Positions 9,657 through 21,262 of a stretch of 64,000 nucleotides of DNA are shown here, one piece after another. Location of the stretch: assembly GCA_958298945.1 (NCBI GenBank), contig OY282607.1, positions 78,980,868 to 79,044,867 on the forward strand. Direction: 5' to 3'. Under the pieces are notes generated by a model. That model was not told the DNA's origin. It saw nothing but the letters and a program-made list of their open reading frames with translations, and searched no databases. This DNA comes from Atherix ibis (Eukaryota > Arthropoda > Insecta > Diptera > Athericidae). Position 1 is the stretch's first letter. Each line of letters opens with the position of its first letter. The position numbers and the translations under genes were made by a program.

Positions 9657-10688
9657 GTATTAATCAATATAGCTTCCGTGATTTTGTTTTTAGATACTCT
9701 AAGATTTATTTAGATGTTAAGAGCAGAAAATGCAATTATTGAACTTATGGAAGAAATGATGTTGTCCTTTCTTATTCTTTCCTTCTAATAATTTTTTTTG
9801 TAATAAATTTTTAAAAAAGCGTTCACTAAAAATATATTTTTATTATTTTAGTAAATTTTTTTTTAAAGGAAGATATTTAGAAATAATTATTTTCTGTTTA
9901 TTATTAAATTGCTTTTTTAGAATTCTGAGATAAATTACATCCTTCGATTATAAAATATTTTCTTTTGCTTGATAAAATAATTTATATTCATAAGCATATG
10001 AAATAAGCTCTACTTTCTAACAGATCTTTTATAATAACACTATACTTATAAAAGAACATTTAGATATTATTTAATATTATTATTAATAAATGCTTTAAAA
10101 TAATATTTGAAAAGTCACATGTTAGAAATTATCTTAAATTTATTTCGAGTATGATTGTTTCAAAATTTTATACGAAAATGTTGAATATCTAAATTTAAAC
10201 AATTTATGCTAATATTTTACAGGTGAAGAGAAGGTAATCTTTAATAATTTCCACAAACAAAGTAAGATCAAATGGTTGAGTATTTTCTTGTTTGCATATT
10301 CATATGGGTTGGTTTAATGAAACTTTCAAGGTGGAAAATTTATGAGATTTATTCATAGTTCATAAAATTTTAAACTTAAAGTTATATGATTATAAAATAA
10401 ATTTTAATAAACTTACGAAAATACAATAATATTATTTACTTTTAGGTCCATGAAATATAGTTAATTTATTTCCCTTTTTCAAAAATGAAATGAGCATCAA
10501 TTTTTATTAAAAGCTGAAAATTTGACAAAAATAAATAGCAAGCGGGGAGTAAAAATTTGAGTTTTTTTTGCAGTAAATATAATATAAATAATTTAACAAA
10601 AATTGTAATGAGTTTTTTTTAATAAAAATATTAAATATTTTTACAAATATATTTTTCGACAAATTATTTATATCTTATTAATATTGTA
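9657..10688. other. Very AT-rich DNA, nothing recognised
   Basis: Long A/T stretches with no frame or repeat structure noticed. Confidence 0.5.
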
Positions 10689-11934
10689 ACAGTTCGGCTG
10701 AAAAGTTTGGCGTCTAGATTATCACAAAGCACCATGCTTCAAATGATTCCTGTCAAAATTTGACAGCAATCGGTCGATTGGTTCGTGAGAAATAGCATTT
10801 TGAGTGAAGCACCTTTTGTTATTGAAAAAAAAAATGGATAAAGACAAATTTCGTGTATTGATAAAGCATTGCTTTTTGATGAAAAAAAATACAGTGGAAA
10901 CCAAAGCATGGTTTGACAAACGTTATCCGGACTCTGCTCCAGCTATTTCAACTGTGGAATATTGGTTTCGTCAATTTCGAACTGGTCGTACGAGCACAGT
11001 TGATGCAGAACGCAGTGGGCGCCCAAAAGAGGTGGTGACGGCAGAAAACATCAAAAAAATCCACAAAATAATGTTAATTACCATAAAGTGAAGTTGAGCA
11101 AGATAGCTGAGACTCTGAAGATATCGAAAGAGCGTGTTGGATATATCGTGCATGAATATTTGGGCATGCGAAAGCTGTGTGCAAAGTGGGTGCCGCGTGA
11201 GCTCACTGTGAACCAAAAACAATAACGTGTTGATGATTCTGAGCAGTGTTTGGAGCTGTTCAAGCGCAATAAACCCGAATTTTTGCGTCTATATGTGACA
11301 ATGGATGAAACATGGCTCCGTCACTACACTCCAGAGTCCAATCGGCAGTCGGCAGAGTGGAGAGCGAGCGATGAACCGAATGCAAAGCGTGGAAAGACGA
11401 AACAGTCGGCTGGCAAGGTGATGGCGTCTGTATTTTGGGATGCGCATGGTATAATATTCATTGACTATGTCCAGAAGGGACAGATGATGAACAGCGACTA
11501 TTATATAGCGTTATTGGATCGTGTGAAGAAAGAAATCGCTAAGAAACGGCCTCATTTGAAGAAGAAAAAAGTGTTGTTTCACCAAGACAATGCACCGTGT
11601 CACAAGTCGATGAAAACGATGGTCAAACTCAATGAATTGGGCTACGAATTGCTTCCCTATCCACCGTATGCTCCAGATCTGGCCCCCAGCGACTTTTTCC
11701 TGTTTGCAGACCTCAAGAGAATGGTCGCTGGCAAGAAGTTTAAGACCGATGATGAAACTGAGGCCTATTTTGAGGCAAAACCGAAAGAGTACTATAAAAA
11801 TGGTATCGAAAAGTTGGAAGATCGCTATAATTGCTGTATCGCCCCCGAAGGCAACTATGTTGAATAATAAAAATGAATTTTGCAAAAAAAAATATTTTTA
11901 CTGTGTTACGTTCTAAACTTTTCAGCCGAACTGT
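10689..11934 (+). mobile_element. Irritans-subfamily mariner (1246 bp)
   Basis: Flanked by TA on both sides (10687-10688 and 11935-11936). The inverted ends share ACAGTTCGGCTGAAAAGTTT. The protein is closest in feel to Himar-type (irritans) mariners. The leader holds CTGTCA and TGACAG (10750-10766) before the start codon at 10834. The transposase is broken by a one-base deletion and a nonsense codon. Confidence 0.93.
10834..11867 (+). pseudogene. Irritans-type mariner transposase, frameshifted
   Basis: Starts MDKDKFRVLIKHCFLMKKNT; the DNA-binding domain includes RSGRPKEVVTAENIKKIHK. A one-base deletion near 11073-11076 shifts the frame, which resumes KLSKIAETLKISKERV. A TAA at 11223-11225 replaces the glutamine of the KQQR motif. 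The catalytic domain is then open from 11226 to the end: MDETWLRHYTPESNRQSAEW, FWDAHGIIFIDY, HQDNAPCHKS, LAPSDFFLF, with D34D spacing. About four residues are missing in frame before ETEAYFEAK. It ends EGNYVE. The catalytic residues are intact but full-length translation is not possible. Confidence 0.92.
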
Positions 11935-11936
11935 TA

Positions 11937-12638
11937 GCTCTGCAATTTGATTTTATCAAAAAATCTAAACTTAATATTTACGACCATTTTCGCAACCTAT
12001 ATAAAAAAAGTAATATTTTAGTTCTTTTTTTCAATGATATATTAGCTGTGGAGCTTATTCTATAGTATAGAGACATAAGAAGAAGCGAGCGATTTTTGAC
12101 ACGCTTTTACAAGAAAATTAACACTTTGAATTACCTTAGATGAAATAACTTTAAAATAAGAGCACTTCAACTTTGGTCCGTAAAAGGTAGATTGATGACT
12201 GTGACAAATTTAAGATAGAATTACAACGCGAAACTGTTAAATTCAAAATAATTTCTACCAAAAACTGATAGAAAACGATTTGAAAATATTTTTAAATTAT
12301 ATTTCGGACCACATATCATTACGATAAAGTATTTAATTAAAATTATAAAATAAATTTTGCAATGCATAAATAATCCTCAACAGATGGCGGTAGTAGCGCA
12401 AGTATGGTCTATGACATATTCGTATTGGTTCAATTCCGTATTCATGCAATATCTTCCCTACTCTTTTATTTATTCTATAAGATATTATCCTTAGGAATTT
12501 TCTGAAATATTTTCAGGACCAAAACCGCACATGTGAAGATTGGTAAACGCAGAGCAAAAAATTTGCAAGACTAAGAATAGTTTGCTCATTAGTTGCCAGA
12601 ACCGGAGTCGAATTTCTAACCTAATTGAAAATTGTCAC
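11937..12638. other. Unassigned
   Basis: AT-rich. A short less AT-rich stretch near 12380-12450 (around ACAGATGGCGGTAGTAGC) is not recognised. Confidence 0.5.
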
Positions 12639-12639
12639 G

Positions 12640-12800
12640 TATTTTGACAGTTGACAGCTGAGGTTTTGACAGCACACCCGTGTTAATTATGATTTTTGAA
12701 ATTCCGTTCTGGCCGTTTCAAAACTAAAGATGCATCCCATTCTGGAAAATTATTCGAAGCTGACGACAACAAAGCACGAAGATTAATTAGGGACACAAAC
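12640..12800 (+). pseudogene. Mellifera-type mariner fragment (leader plus DNA-binding domain)
   Basis: The segment begins with three TGACAG copies (12645, 12652, 12667), as in the leaders of the full mellifera copies. The frame at 12696 then reads KFRSGRFKTKDASHSGKL, EADDNKARRLIRDTNRA. This matches the part of the mellifera DNA-binding domain seen at 9213-9413 and 43915-44000. The rest of the element is absent. Confidence 0.6.
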
Positions 12801-13189
12801 CGGGCGAGGCTTTACTACAAGGTTAAATTCTACGAAGCAAGTACATTTGACGCGGTTCGGATTAATTTTGAAGCTTTGCATTTGGGTTCCTTAATATTCT
12901 CAATGGAACATACTTGATTTATCAGATTGTGATTAACCGTTGAATCAAAAGTTTCAATTTCCATTCAATAGAGAAACTAAAGAGAAGATGATTAGCGGCT
13001 CGGGTACAATAGCGTTGAGAGGAAGTGATCAAGATGAATTGAAATGTGTATTTTCGTCAATTGGGTAAATGCAATGATGATGAAGCAGATTCAGTGCTTC
13101 ACTATGGCAATATTCGAGCTCAAACACAAGTTTGATGATACGACAAGCGTTTTTGCACTTTTGGGCTATACCCAATATAGTGTTGCGAC
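12801..13189. other. Unassigned flank of the minisatellite
   Basis: No motif recognised. A frame from 13044 runs into the minisatellite and is not considered a gene. Confidence 0.4.
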
Positions 13190-13885
13190 GATACTCGATC
13201 GGGATGGGCGAGAATATTGCTCAGCAGAGGTGAGCGAAAATAGTGCACGGAGAAGAAGAATAGTATTCAGAGGTGAGTTGGAATATTGCTCGCAGATGAG
13301 CGAGAAAAGCGATCTGAGGAAGTGAGCGGAAATAGTACTCGAAGGGGTGAATGGATATAGTGCTCGGTGGAGGCTAGCAAATATAATGCACGGCGGAGGT
13401 GAGCGAGAATAATATTCGAAGGAAGTTTGCGGTAAGATAGGATCGGTGGAGATGAGCTAGAGTAGTGCTCGGGAAAGTTCAATGGAATAAATGCTCGAAG
13501 CAGGTGAAAGGATATAATGCTCGGCGGAGTTGAGCAAATATAGTACCTGGGGGAGGTGTGCGGATATAGTGCTCGGCGGAGATGAGCGAGAATAGTACTC
13601 GGAGCAAGTTTGCGGTAAGATAGGATCGGTAGAGATGAGCGAGAGAAGTGCTCGGGAGAGGTCAACGGAATTAATGCTCGAGGCAGGTGAACGGATATAA
13701 TGCTCGGCAGAGTTGAGCAACCCTAGTACTTGTAGGAGGAGTGCGGATATAGTGTGCGGTAGAGGTAAGCGGATATAATACCCGGAGAAGGAGAATTTTG
13801 CTAGGCGGTGAGGAAGAATATTGCTCGGAGGCAGTGAGCGTACGTAGTGCTTGAAGATGAGCGAGAATAGTGCTCGGGTTGACAG
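13190..13885. repeat. 26-bp minisatellite with 183-bp higher-order repeat
   Basis: About 26 diverged tandem units of around 26 bp, with core AGTGCTCGGCGGAGGTGAGC. The distinctive unit AAGTTTGCGGTAAGATAGG occurs at 13423 and again at 13606, and the units around it repeat in the same order. That gives a 183-bp period of seven units. It is clearly richer in G+C than its surroundings and G-rich on the plus strand. The long Ser/Leu-rich frames on the minus strand follow from the repeat. Confidence 0.85.
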
Positions 13886-15000
13886 AGATTCTATTGATAA
13901 AGCATAAAAGGTTTCTACTCTGCTCCTCGAATCTACGTGGGCTGTAACAATATTCTCCAAACTTAGCATTACCAGAGAAACGTTAATTACGAATATTGCA
14001 GAAGTCCTAGAAAGATCTTTTTCTATTTGATATAAAAATATATATTTATAAACACATCCTAGACATTCTTATAATATAAATACTGTTAAAAAGGATTGTT
14101 TTCCTTACAGCTTCCTGAGTTGTCTTCATCTTTGAATGTTACGATTTGACTATAATTTTACTGTGCAATCAAAAAGATTATCAGTGACTAAAATTGTCTG
14201 TTTGGGAGAGCTATAATAAGTGAACTCATAATATTTGGACAGATTGAAATGTTAATCAGGATTTACTTCTTCTTCAAGGAAATCTGTCAGATTTTTTCAC
14301 TAAACTCATAATGTAGTCATTTGAAGGAATTTTTCTTACAGTTGAATTATGAATCCCTCGAGCATTGCTTCGTAAACGAAATAAATTTTTAATAAAAATA
14401 CGGTTAGAATGCCTTAGTCAGATTAACAAGAAGCTTTCGTGTAACTTAGTTCTTTCTCTGATATTTGAGGAAAACGCAAAAGCTCAGGTTCAGCTGAATC
14501 TGCACTTCGTCGCTGCAGCACCTGTTACTGATCTGCGCATATCCTTTGCAGAAACAGTGCACAACGAGTAGTTTAGGAGGTTTCTACACCGAACTGTTTG
14601 GACATTCACCTGTTTAACTAGGTCGAGTGCTTTGTTACGGTACACAAACATGAATTTCCAAAGCAGTACTCGTAATTTCGCGGCATTCCTTGGTAAAACG
14701 TATATTTTGAACATTTCGTAAGCATATTGTGTTCACGCAGCCATGTAACCTGGACAAAATAACCATCGTAGTTTGCACACGCAAATTTACCATGAATTAA
14801 TGCAAACTGGCATGCAATTTTTTGTTGCTTATTAAATATTTCTGATAATTTACTTTAGGAAGTCTCATAAAAGTTGTATTAAAAATTTTACATGAATTTC
14901 GAAAAATGGTCAACAATTATTAATTACAGAGGAAAAAACGGATAATTTCCAAAGGGAAGAAGTTTAAAGATAACAAAAAGTAATGCCATCATGCGGATAT
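13886..15000. other. Unassigned
   Basis: Moderately AT-rich. Short frames at 14365-14571 (+) and 14490-14714 (-) overlap and neither is recognised. Confidence 0.45.
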
Positions 15001-15236
15001 ACTCGCATTCAACTGTCACGAAATGTTTACAAACAGTCGCCCACAACTGACTTGAAAGGATATATTCAGAGTTGTAAGGACTATGCGATGCAGTCGAAAG
15101 CTTTCGTTCGAATTCCCGCCTGCTGAATGCTTAATTGTGACCATGACTGAGTAAAATCTTGAACTGGCTTGCTTCACGCTTTCTACTACAAATGAAGTAG
15201 TACTCAGGGGCCGTAGGATGTGAAGAGGAAGTTTTG

Positions 15237-15350
15237 TGACGTCAAGCCAACCGAAGATGTAGCTTTCGCTTTTCCAAAAAGGATCCCGAGAAGATTCAGT
15301 TCAGAGCGACATTCTATATAAAACGGACGTGAAAATATTGTGCTCCTGCA
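15237..15350 (+). promoter_or_regulatory. Possible pol II promoter: CRE and TATA box
   Basis: In a less AT-rich stretch (about 15000-15330), a full CRE palindrome TGACGTCA lies at 15237-15244. A TATA box TATATAAAA lies at 15315-15323, about 70 bases downstream. A start site would be expected near 15345-15355. No coding exon is recognised downstream, so the transcript is unknown. Both motifs are short and could be chance. Confidence 0.3.
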
Positions 15351-17836
15351 TTGTGGTTTTCTGTTAAATTATTCACAGAAGCAAGTACACAATAGAAATG
15401 TGAAAATTCATTTCCGACTTAATCCTTAAGGAAAAATTAACCAAATAATGCCTATTGGGTTTATTTTGAAGGAAAAAAATACTATTTTTTTGAAGTTGTA
15501 GTAAAAGAGTTACAAAAAAAATGTGAATTTGTCGGAAATTAATTTTTATTTCAAAATTCAATAAAATATTTCGGTTGAAACTTTCTTTAAATTTTCGTGA
15601 AAACAACGAACAAGCTTTCAGGACCTTCTCCAGTGAATAATAATTGGTTCACGTTTTCTGTGAATTTTGGATATTTCGTTTTAGTCAAGTTACATTTGGG
15701 ATTATTGTGGTTTTTGTCATATTAAATTTAAGATTTTTCTTTTTGGTGCTAAAAATTTATAAGTATTTTTTTTTTTTAATTTTTTTCAAGTAATTAGGTT
15801 TAATAGGAAAAGTGTTCTTGTACGGATTTTCTTATTAACTTTTTCGATAAATTACAATTTATTATGTTGAAATTTTAATTTTTTTTTAAAGGTGATAATG
15901 TTAACTTAAAAAAAATTAAGTTTATTATAAAAGTTGTTATTTGGAATATAATTCAAATTACGATTAAAGTAGTAATATTTTTCTTAGTACGCTCACTTGG
16001 AGTGGCAAAATATTTACGTAAAGTGAACGTGTTTTCTTTTGATTATGCTGTGAAATGGCTTTTCGGAGAAGACAAAATAATTTGTATTATTTTCTGATGA
16101 TATAGAAAGATTTTGGGGTAGTCTCCCTTAACAAACAGCCAAAATTTGAAAAGTTTGTTGAAATTGTTCCCAGGTGATTTCAAGTGAAAGTGATAGAAAG
16201 TTGTAGTTGTCTTTTTGTTGCTGGGAAACTCGAATGTGTGTACATTAGTAGAAGTGAAACGATCTCAGTTTAAGGAAAGTGGAATCCGTAATGATAACGA
16301 ATTATTATCTTTTTCCAAGAGAATATTATCAAAATTTTTCCTGAATTCAATAAAATGTGAGTATTCTCGATGAAATTAAGTTCATTTATACGTATAATCA
16401 GCTAATTTTATGCAAGGCAACGCAATCCCATTTATTTTTCGAATAGTTCAAGTAGGAGGATTAAAAGGGTGGATTTTAAGGGCGGATATTATTTTTATAT
16501 GACAAAGTCAACCCCAAAAAATATGCTTTTTGTGTGTTTTTCTTTTTTTTCTTTTTTAAAAAATTCCATTATTTGTAATTTTGTTTATTTGATGATTTGT
16601 ATGCTTTACAAATTTTCTGTGAACATTTCACTTGATGATGTGAGATATTTTTTGTGTGTTAAGATTAATTTTTATGCAAAGCACAGAATTCTATTAATCC
16701 AAAACGATTTGCATATTTAATATTATTGCATTATAAAGCATATTTTTGTAAATATGCATTCAGAGTGGAATGTTGTTAAATTAATTTTTCAGATAATAAT
16801 GTGTTCAAAAAAAAAAACAACAACAAAAATAAAAATATACGAAAATATATGTATGGTAAGAGGAATTTTGTATTTATTTGTGATTTGAACTAGTAATGGT
16901 GGGGATAAAAGTGTTTTGGGATGCAAAGAATACAAGCCTTAGATTTGTACATTACTGTCTGTTTATATAGAAAAAAAAGTCCCTAGTAGTCACGTTGCGT
17001 ACAGGATTTAATGACTGCATTATGGAATACTAGCCTACTGGGAATGTATGAAAAATAACATTACAAATAATAATAACAAACGAAATACGAACACTAATTA
17101 TGAGTTCTTATGAAGGATACACGATATCAAGAAGTATGAACCATCGGCGTTATAGGCTAATATCTTTAATTTGAAAATGATGAGAATTTTTTTTCTCTGG
17201 CAATATTCTTTATTTCAGCCTTATATATCTAGTCATCAGTTTCAAAATTAGACAATTTAAGAATATACCAAAAAATACGATTACTTCAAGGTTTTTTGTA
17301 TTTAGCACAAGTAAAGCTAATTTATTTTTTGACGAATTTTTCAAGTTTACCTTTAAGAGATGCCTGAGAACATATGCATACGAAGTGAAAGTGAATAATT
17401 GAATAGAATTTGAACGTGTACAGTGAGTCTACAGTTTTCCTCTCTTTTATTTATTTTTTGAATTTTTTTTATTTTTAGAAGGGAAAATATCAGTTTATGT
17501 TCCATAAAATCGTGTTTCCTCTTCAAAAGTATATATTTCCAGTTAGAATGAACAATTTCGTTAAATAAAAGACTATCTATCATTCGGCAAAAATATTAAA
17601 AATTTTCCATAATTTTAAGAGTACATACTCGTATAAGGGAGTTTTGTATTTATGCCAGAATTGATGGGCCTGAAAATGTTATTTTAAGAGACCTATTTAC
17701 TTTTCTTTTTGGAACAAAATATATTTTTTTTTCATAAATAATAGAGCAGAAAATTATAATTAAAATATTAATTATTTATTATGTTTTTCTCATAAATAAT
17801 GTTGATTATGCTATAACGATATAAAATGGTATTAAT
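15351..17836. other. AT-rich DNA, nothing recognised
   Basis: No transposon relic or convincing exon seen. Short frames at 15373-15606 (-), 16469-16720 (+) and 17353-17583 (-) are Lys/Asn/Phe/Ile-rich products of base composition. Confidence 0.5.
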
Positions 17837-17932
17837 ATGGTACCTTCTGTGGTAGTTTTAGTAATTTTTTTCGCTGCCAAAATGCTAAGTAGGTGGCGCG
17901 CACATCAGCAAGGATATATATGGAATTTTTGA
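17837..17932 (+). CDS. Small protein with signal-like start, RWxxxQQ family (member 1)
   Basis: A 31-codon frame from ATG 17837 to TGA 17930. Residues 2-17 are hydrophobic (PSVVVLVIFFAAKML). They are followed by SRWRAHQQGYIWNF. Two other loci here (37.14-37.55 kb minus and 60.22 kb plus) have the same layout: an ATG, about 15 hydrophobic residues, then RW(R/H)(A/T)(N/H)QQ. The shared start and core argue for a coding origin. The role is unknown; the start could be a signal peptide or a membrane anchor. This copy is shorter than the other two, so it is probably a truncated relic or one exon. Confidence 0.35.
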   Translation: MVPSVVVLVIFFAAKMLSRWRAHQQGYIWNF

Positions 17933-18414
17933 ACTGTTTTGGTGCCTCTAGAAGCACATGCTTTCGAATGGATAATAGAAGCGCTAAAAATGGAGTACAA
18001 CCTTAAAAATAATTCACATATGTATACTGCTCAAAAGGCTATGCCACATATTTTTAAAATAATAGTCGTAAATTGTTAAATTAATTAAATAGCAACGATT
18101 GTTATTTAATTTAATACGTTTAGAACTAGAAACTAAATAAAGCAATTTTTATTTTACTATGAATTTATTTATTGTTAAAATTTTATATTTTAAGGACCTT
18201 ACAAAAACTAATAGAGAGAAAAATACTTTTCTTAAAATATGCAATTATAAACTTGATAAACTACAGAATTGTTCATTTTATAGTTTGTAAAATAGAATTC
18301 TATTATTTGATAATTGTTCAACAGAAATATTATTAAAGATAAAATTTATTTAGATTATAATAAGCCATTTTATATAGTAAATTATGTAACTACTGAATTA
18401 TATTTTTAAGAGTG
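17933..18414. other. AT-rich DNA, nothing recognised
   Basis: No frame or repeat noticed. Confidence 0.5.
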
Positions 18415-18921
18415 CTCGAGTTTAACAGCTCGGTATATGTTAAACGACCCACCATTTTTGGTAAACGATCATTATGACCCATGAAGCACACTTTGACTTG
18501 AATGACTTTGTTAATAAACAGAATAGCCGCTATTGTGGCACCGAAAACCCTTAACTGATATACCAAAGACACTACCAAAGAGTAACTGTGTGGTGAGGTA
18601 TTTGGGCCAGCGGCATCATTGGGCCATATTGCTTTGAGGATGCTGGGGTCAATCCTGTAACAATTACTGGTGACCGCTATCGGGCCATGGTGGAAAACTT
18701 TCTCCTACTCGAATTGGTTCAATTAGACCTACAGAAAATGTGGTTCCAACAAGACGGTGCCACATCACTCACAGCTCGTGCTACGATGCAAATTTTGAAA
18801 GAAATTTTCCAGGTCGAATAATATCAAAAAGTGGTTATATCGACTGGCACACGATCCCCTGATTTGAATCCTCCCGATTTCTTCATAAATTTTGACCTGG
18901 AACATAAAACGCACCTTGTAT
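18415..18921 (+). pseudogene. D41D transposase relic with 3' terminal repeat
   Basis: Reads THEAHFDLNDFVNKQNSR near 18478-18535; the first catalytic aspartate of SDEAHF is now histidine. It continues GIIGPYCFEDAG, TITGDRYRAMVENFL, MWFQQDGATSLTARATMQIL (second aspartate kept), a frameshift, KSGYID, and SPDLNPPDFF (third aspartate kept). Spacing across the shift is consistent with 41 residues. The C-terminal part is deleted: just after the third aspartate the sequence jumps to the terminal repeat ACCTGGAACATAAAACGCAC ending at about 18921. The same terminal repeat closes the relic at 57771. Confidence 0.8.
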
Positions 18922-19077
18922 TAGTTCCAAATTTTAATTCCTTCCCGCTCTCTTAACCCAACACTCGGGAAATATTGGTTTGTCGAAAAAGTTGGTGGCG
19001 TTTTTGATTAAAATAGAGAAGCTTAAATGAGAGTATTATAACCAATTTCTTCAAACCAATTGTTCTCCATTATTATC

Positions 19078-19128
19078 GACAATGTTTCACCATTTTTTGG
19101 GTAATGGACAATGTTTCACCATTTTTTC
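19078..19128. repeat. Short tandem duplication, 29-bp period
   Basis: GACAATGTTTCACCATTTTTT occurs at 19078 and again at 19107, at the 3' edge of the mellifera-type relic. Confidence 0.7.
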
Positions 19129-19129
19129 G

Positions 19130-19570
19130 AGTAAAAAACTTTTGTGGACAAAAAATATATCTGATAATCTCTCATATTGCTTAGAGTATAGCACCAAGTT
19201 AAGAGTTTGACCGAATGGTAGTATTTCAGTAGCTTTCAGTCTCACCATACATACAGCATAACCTTATTGACCGTTAATTGTGGGTTAGAAATTGTTTGTG
19301 ATCGTTCATCTCTCTTTTTTCATGATCACTTTCGAACGATATTTTCGTATTTTATCCATTTTTCATCACCAGTTATGATTTGTTTTAGAAATGGCTCGAT
19401 TTAATTGCGCTTCAGCAGCGTATCGCGGATGTTATGTTGGTCCATCTTGTTTTTCACGCTCAATTCATGAGGCATCGAAATATCGAGTTTCTCTTTGAAC
19501 CCAGCCTTACGCTTTACAAAACTTTAAGTGTCACCTTTTAAACGCGCATCTAGTGTTGTTACTGGTTTCC
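19130..19570 (-). pseudogene. Mellifera-type mariner transposase relic
   Basis: The minus strand reads KLDISMPHELSVKNKMDQHN and IRDTLLKRN near 19430-19500, a stop, then IEPFLKQIITGDEKWIKYEN, which has the first catalytic aspartate in the mellifera ITGDEKW form. It continues to a piece reading EILPFGQTLNL near 19200-19235. The second and third aspartate blocks and both ends are missing. It lies just downstream of the plus-strand D41D relic, in opposite orientation. Confidence 0.7.
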
Positions 19571-20589
19571 AACTTCAGACCATAGCAGTATCTTTTTTTC
19601 CTTGTTTTTTTTTTCTTTTAACCTTGAAAATATACAATATTATAAATATAGTCGATATAATGTTTTTATTTTATAACGAATAATTACTCTCCATTTAATA
19701 AGTAATTTATATTTTGTGGTATATTTTCATAGTAACAATTTTGATAATATGCTTGAATGAAATAATTACCTAGAGATAAATCAGCATTGCCTAGAAACGA
19801 GAATCCGTTACCAAACATATTTTCGAAGCTTTTGTTATTAATATTAGTGAGTTTAAACTGATTTATTTATTATTTTTTTTAAAGAGCATTTCTAGTAGTA
19901 TTTATTGTATCTACAAAGATAATAATTTAGAAAATGGTTTATAATTTTAACTAAATAATGCTATAATAAATAAATTTTTTTCTTGGGTATTTGGTGTACT
20001 TATACTCGTAATCACCAACTTAATTTCATCATAATTAAGTTTTATACGTTATCAACAGATGAAAGTGGATAGAATTTAATTATTCTGATCTGTCTTCTAT
20101 CCACTACTGCTATCTTATAAATAAATTCATTAATTAATCTATAAGAGAGTATTGATTATTCTGAGAGCGTATATGCTTTTATATAGAAAAAAAATCAAAT
20201 AATAGAAGTGACCACAACAAAAGTTTTCTCAAGCTTAGTAAAAAGAGTCTTGAAACTGTGTCGCCTTTTGTGATATTTTTGAAGGTAATTTAAAGCTAAG
20301 CGTACCACTTTAGCCTAACCGAGGATCTTTTTGAAGTTTTCTTCCTCAAAAACTAAATATTTTTATTTAATAGTAGGTCTGAAAAGAAGCTTAAGGATAA
20401 ATGAATGAGAATTTTTAGTGAACCGAGTCTTATGGTAAAATATTTCAAGTATTAAAACCAAATGGTTTTGGTTCACATTTAGTTCACGCAATGAACTCAA
20501 GGGAGGATCAGCCCAGCGATAGGACTAATAGAGGACTATCTAACTAGTGCTTCTGAAAGTTCACTTAAATAAAACACACTAAAAATTCG
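19571..20589. other. AT-rich DNA, nothing recognised
   Basis: A pyrimidine-rich run near 19590-19622; otherwise no structure seen. Confidence 0.45.
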
Positions 20590-21262
20590 GATTTTGTTAT
20601 ATTGTTTGGACCTTGCCATTTATGAATAAAATAAAATGGCCGCCAAGAGACTTATTGCAGGACTCGCTCCTTTTGAGGTAAATTTTAATGGATTTTCTCA
20701 TATTTGGGGATGTAATTCATCTCTAACTTAACAAATACTGGTTTTTATATGTTCTGAGATCTTTTGTGTCAAATTTTAAGATAAAGTTTAATGGTGTCAA
20801 ATCCCACAAACTCGGTGGTCGATTAACATCAAAAAATCTCAAAATTACTCATTCTGGGTAAGAATCACTTTTTGCGCAATAAGCGGAAAATTTGTTAAGC
20901 TCTGTGGCTTGTAGCACTGTTTTGTTGAAATTACATATGATCCAGATTTAAATCTTCAATTTTATACTCAGAATTAACGGCAAGGTGTTCCCTTGTTAAT
21001 TTTCAAAGAAATACGAGCCAATAACACCTTTAAATCAAAATGCATACCAGACAATGGTTTTTCGACAGGCACTTGAGGGTTTTCAAAGTATATAAGGAGA
21101 TTTTGTTCATTAATATATCTACTGACCGGGAAATGAGCCTCATCGAGCGGGAGGTGAGCCTCACAGAACGGGAAATGAGCCTCACCGAGCAGGAAATGAG
21201 CCTCACCGATCAGGAAATGAACCTCATCGCTGAACGTTACTACTGTATGTCGGCACTTTTCT
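20590..21262 (-). pseudogene. D41D transposase relic with amplified catalytic motif
   Basis: The minus strand reads VTFSDEVHF near 21225-21250. A seven-residue block (GEAHFLL type) is then repeated about five times, followed by DEAHFPVS, INEQNLLIYFENPQVPVEKP, KGVIGSYFFEN, LEDLNLDHM, a stop, FQQNSATSHRA (second aspartate to asparagine), DVNRPPSLWDLTPLNF (third aspartate to asparagine) and a C-terminal SPNMRKSIKIYLKRSESCNK with SLGGHF near 20640. The order is that of the D41D family. The repeat block keeps the reading frame. Two of three catalytic residues are lost and there are several stops. Confidence 0.75.
21122..21240. repeat. 21-bp tandem repeat inside the transposase relic
   Basis: About five units of 21 bp, plus-strand core GGAAATGAGCCTCACCGAG, two to four differences between units. 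On the minus strand each unit encodes seven residues of the form EAHFLLG, a copy of the DEAHF catalytic region. The period is a multiple of three, so the frame is kept. Confidence 0.9.

Noticed and set aside
13267..13969. 132- and 170-codon Ser/Leu-rich frames on the minus strand
   Set aside because: They are produced by the 26-bp minisatellite and overlap each other in different frames.
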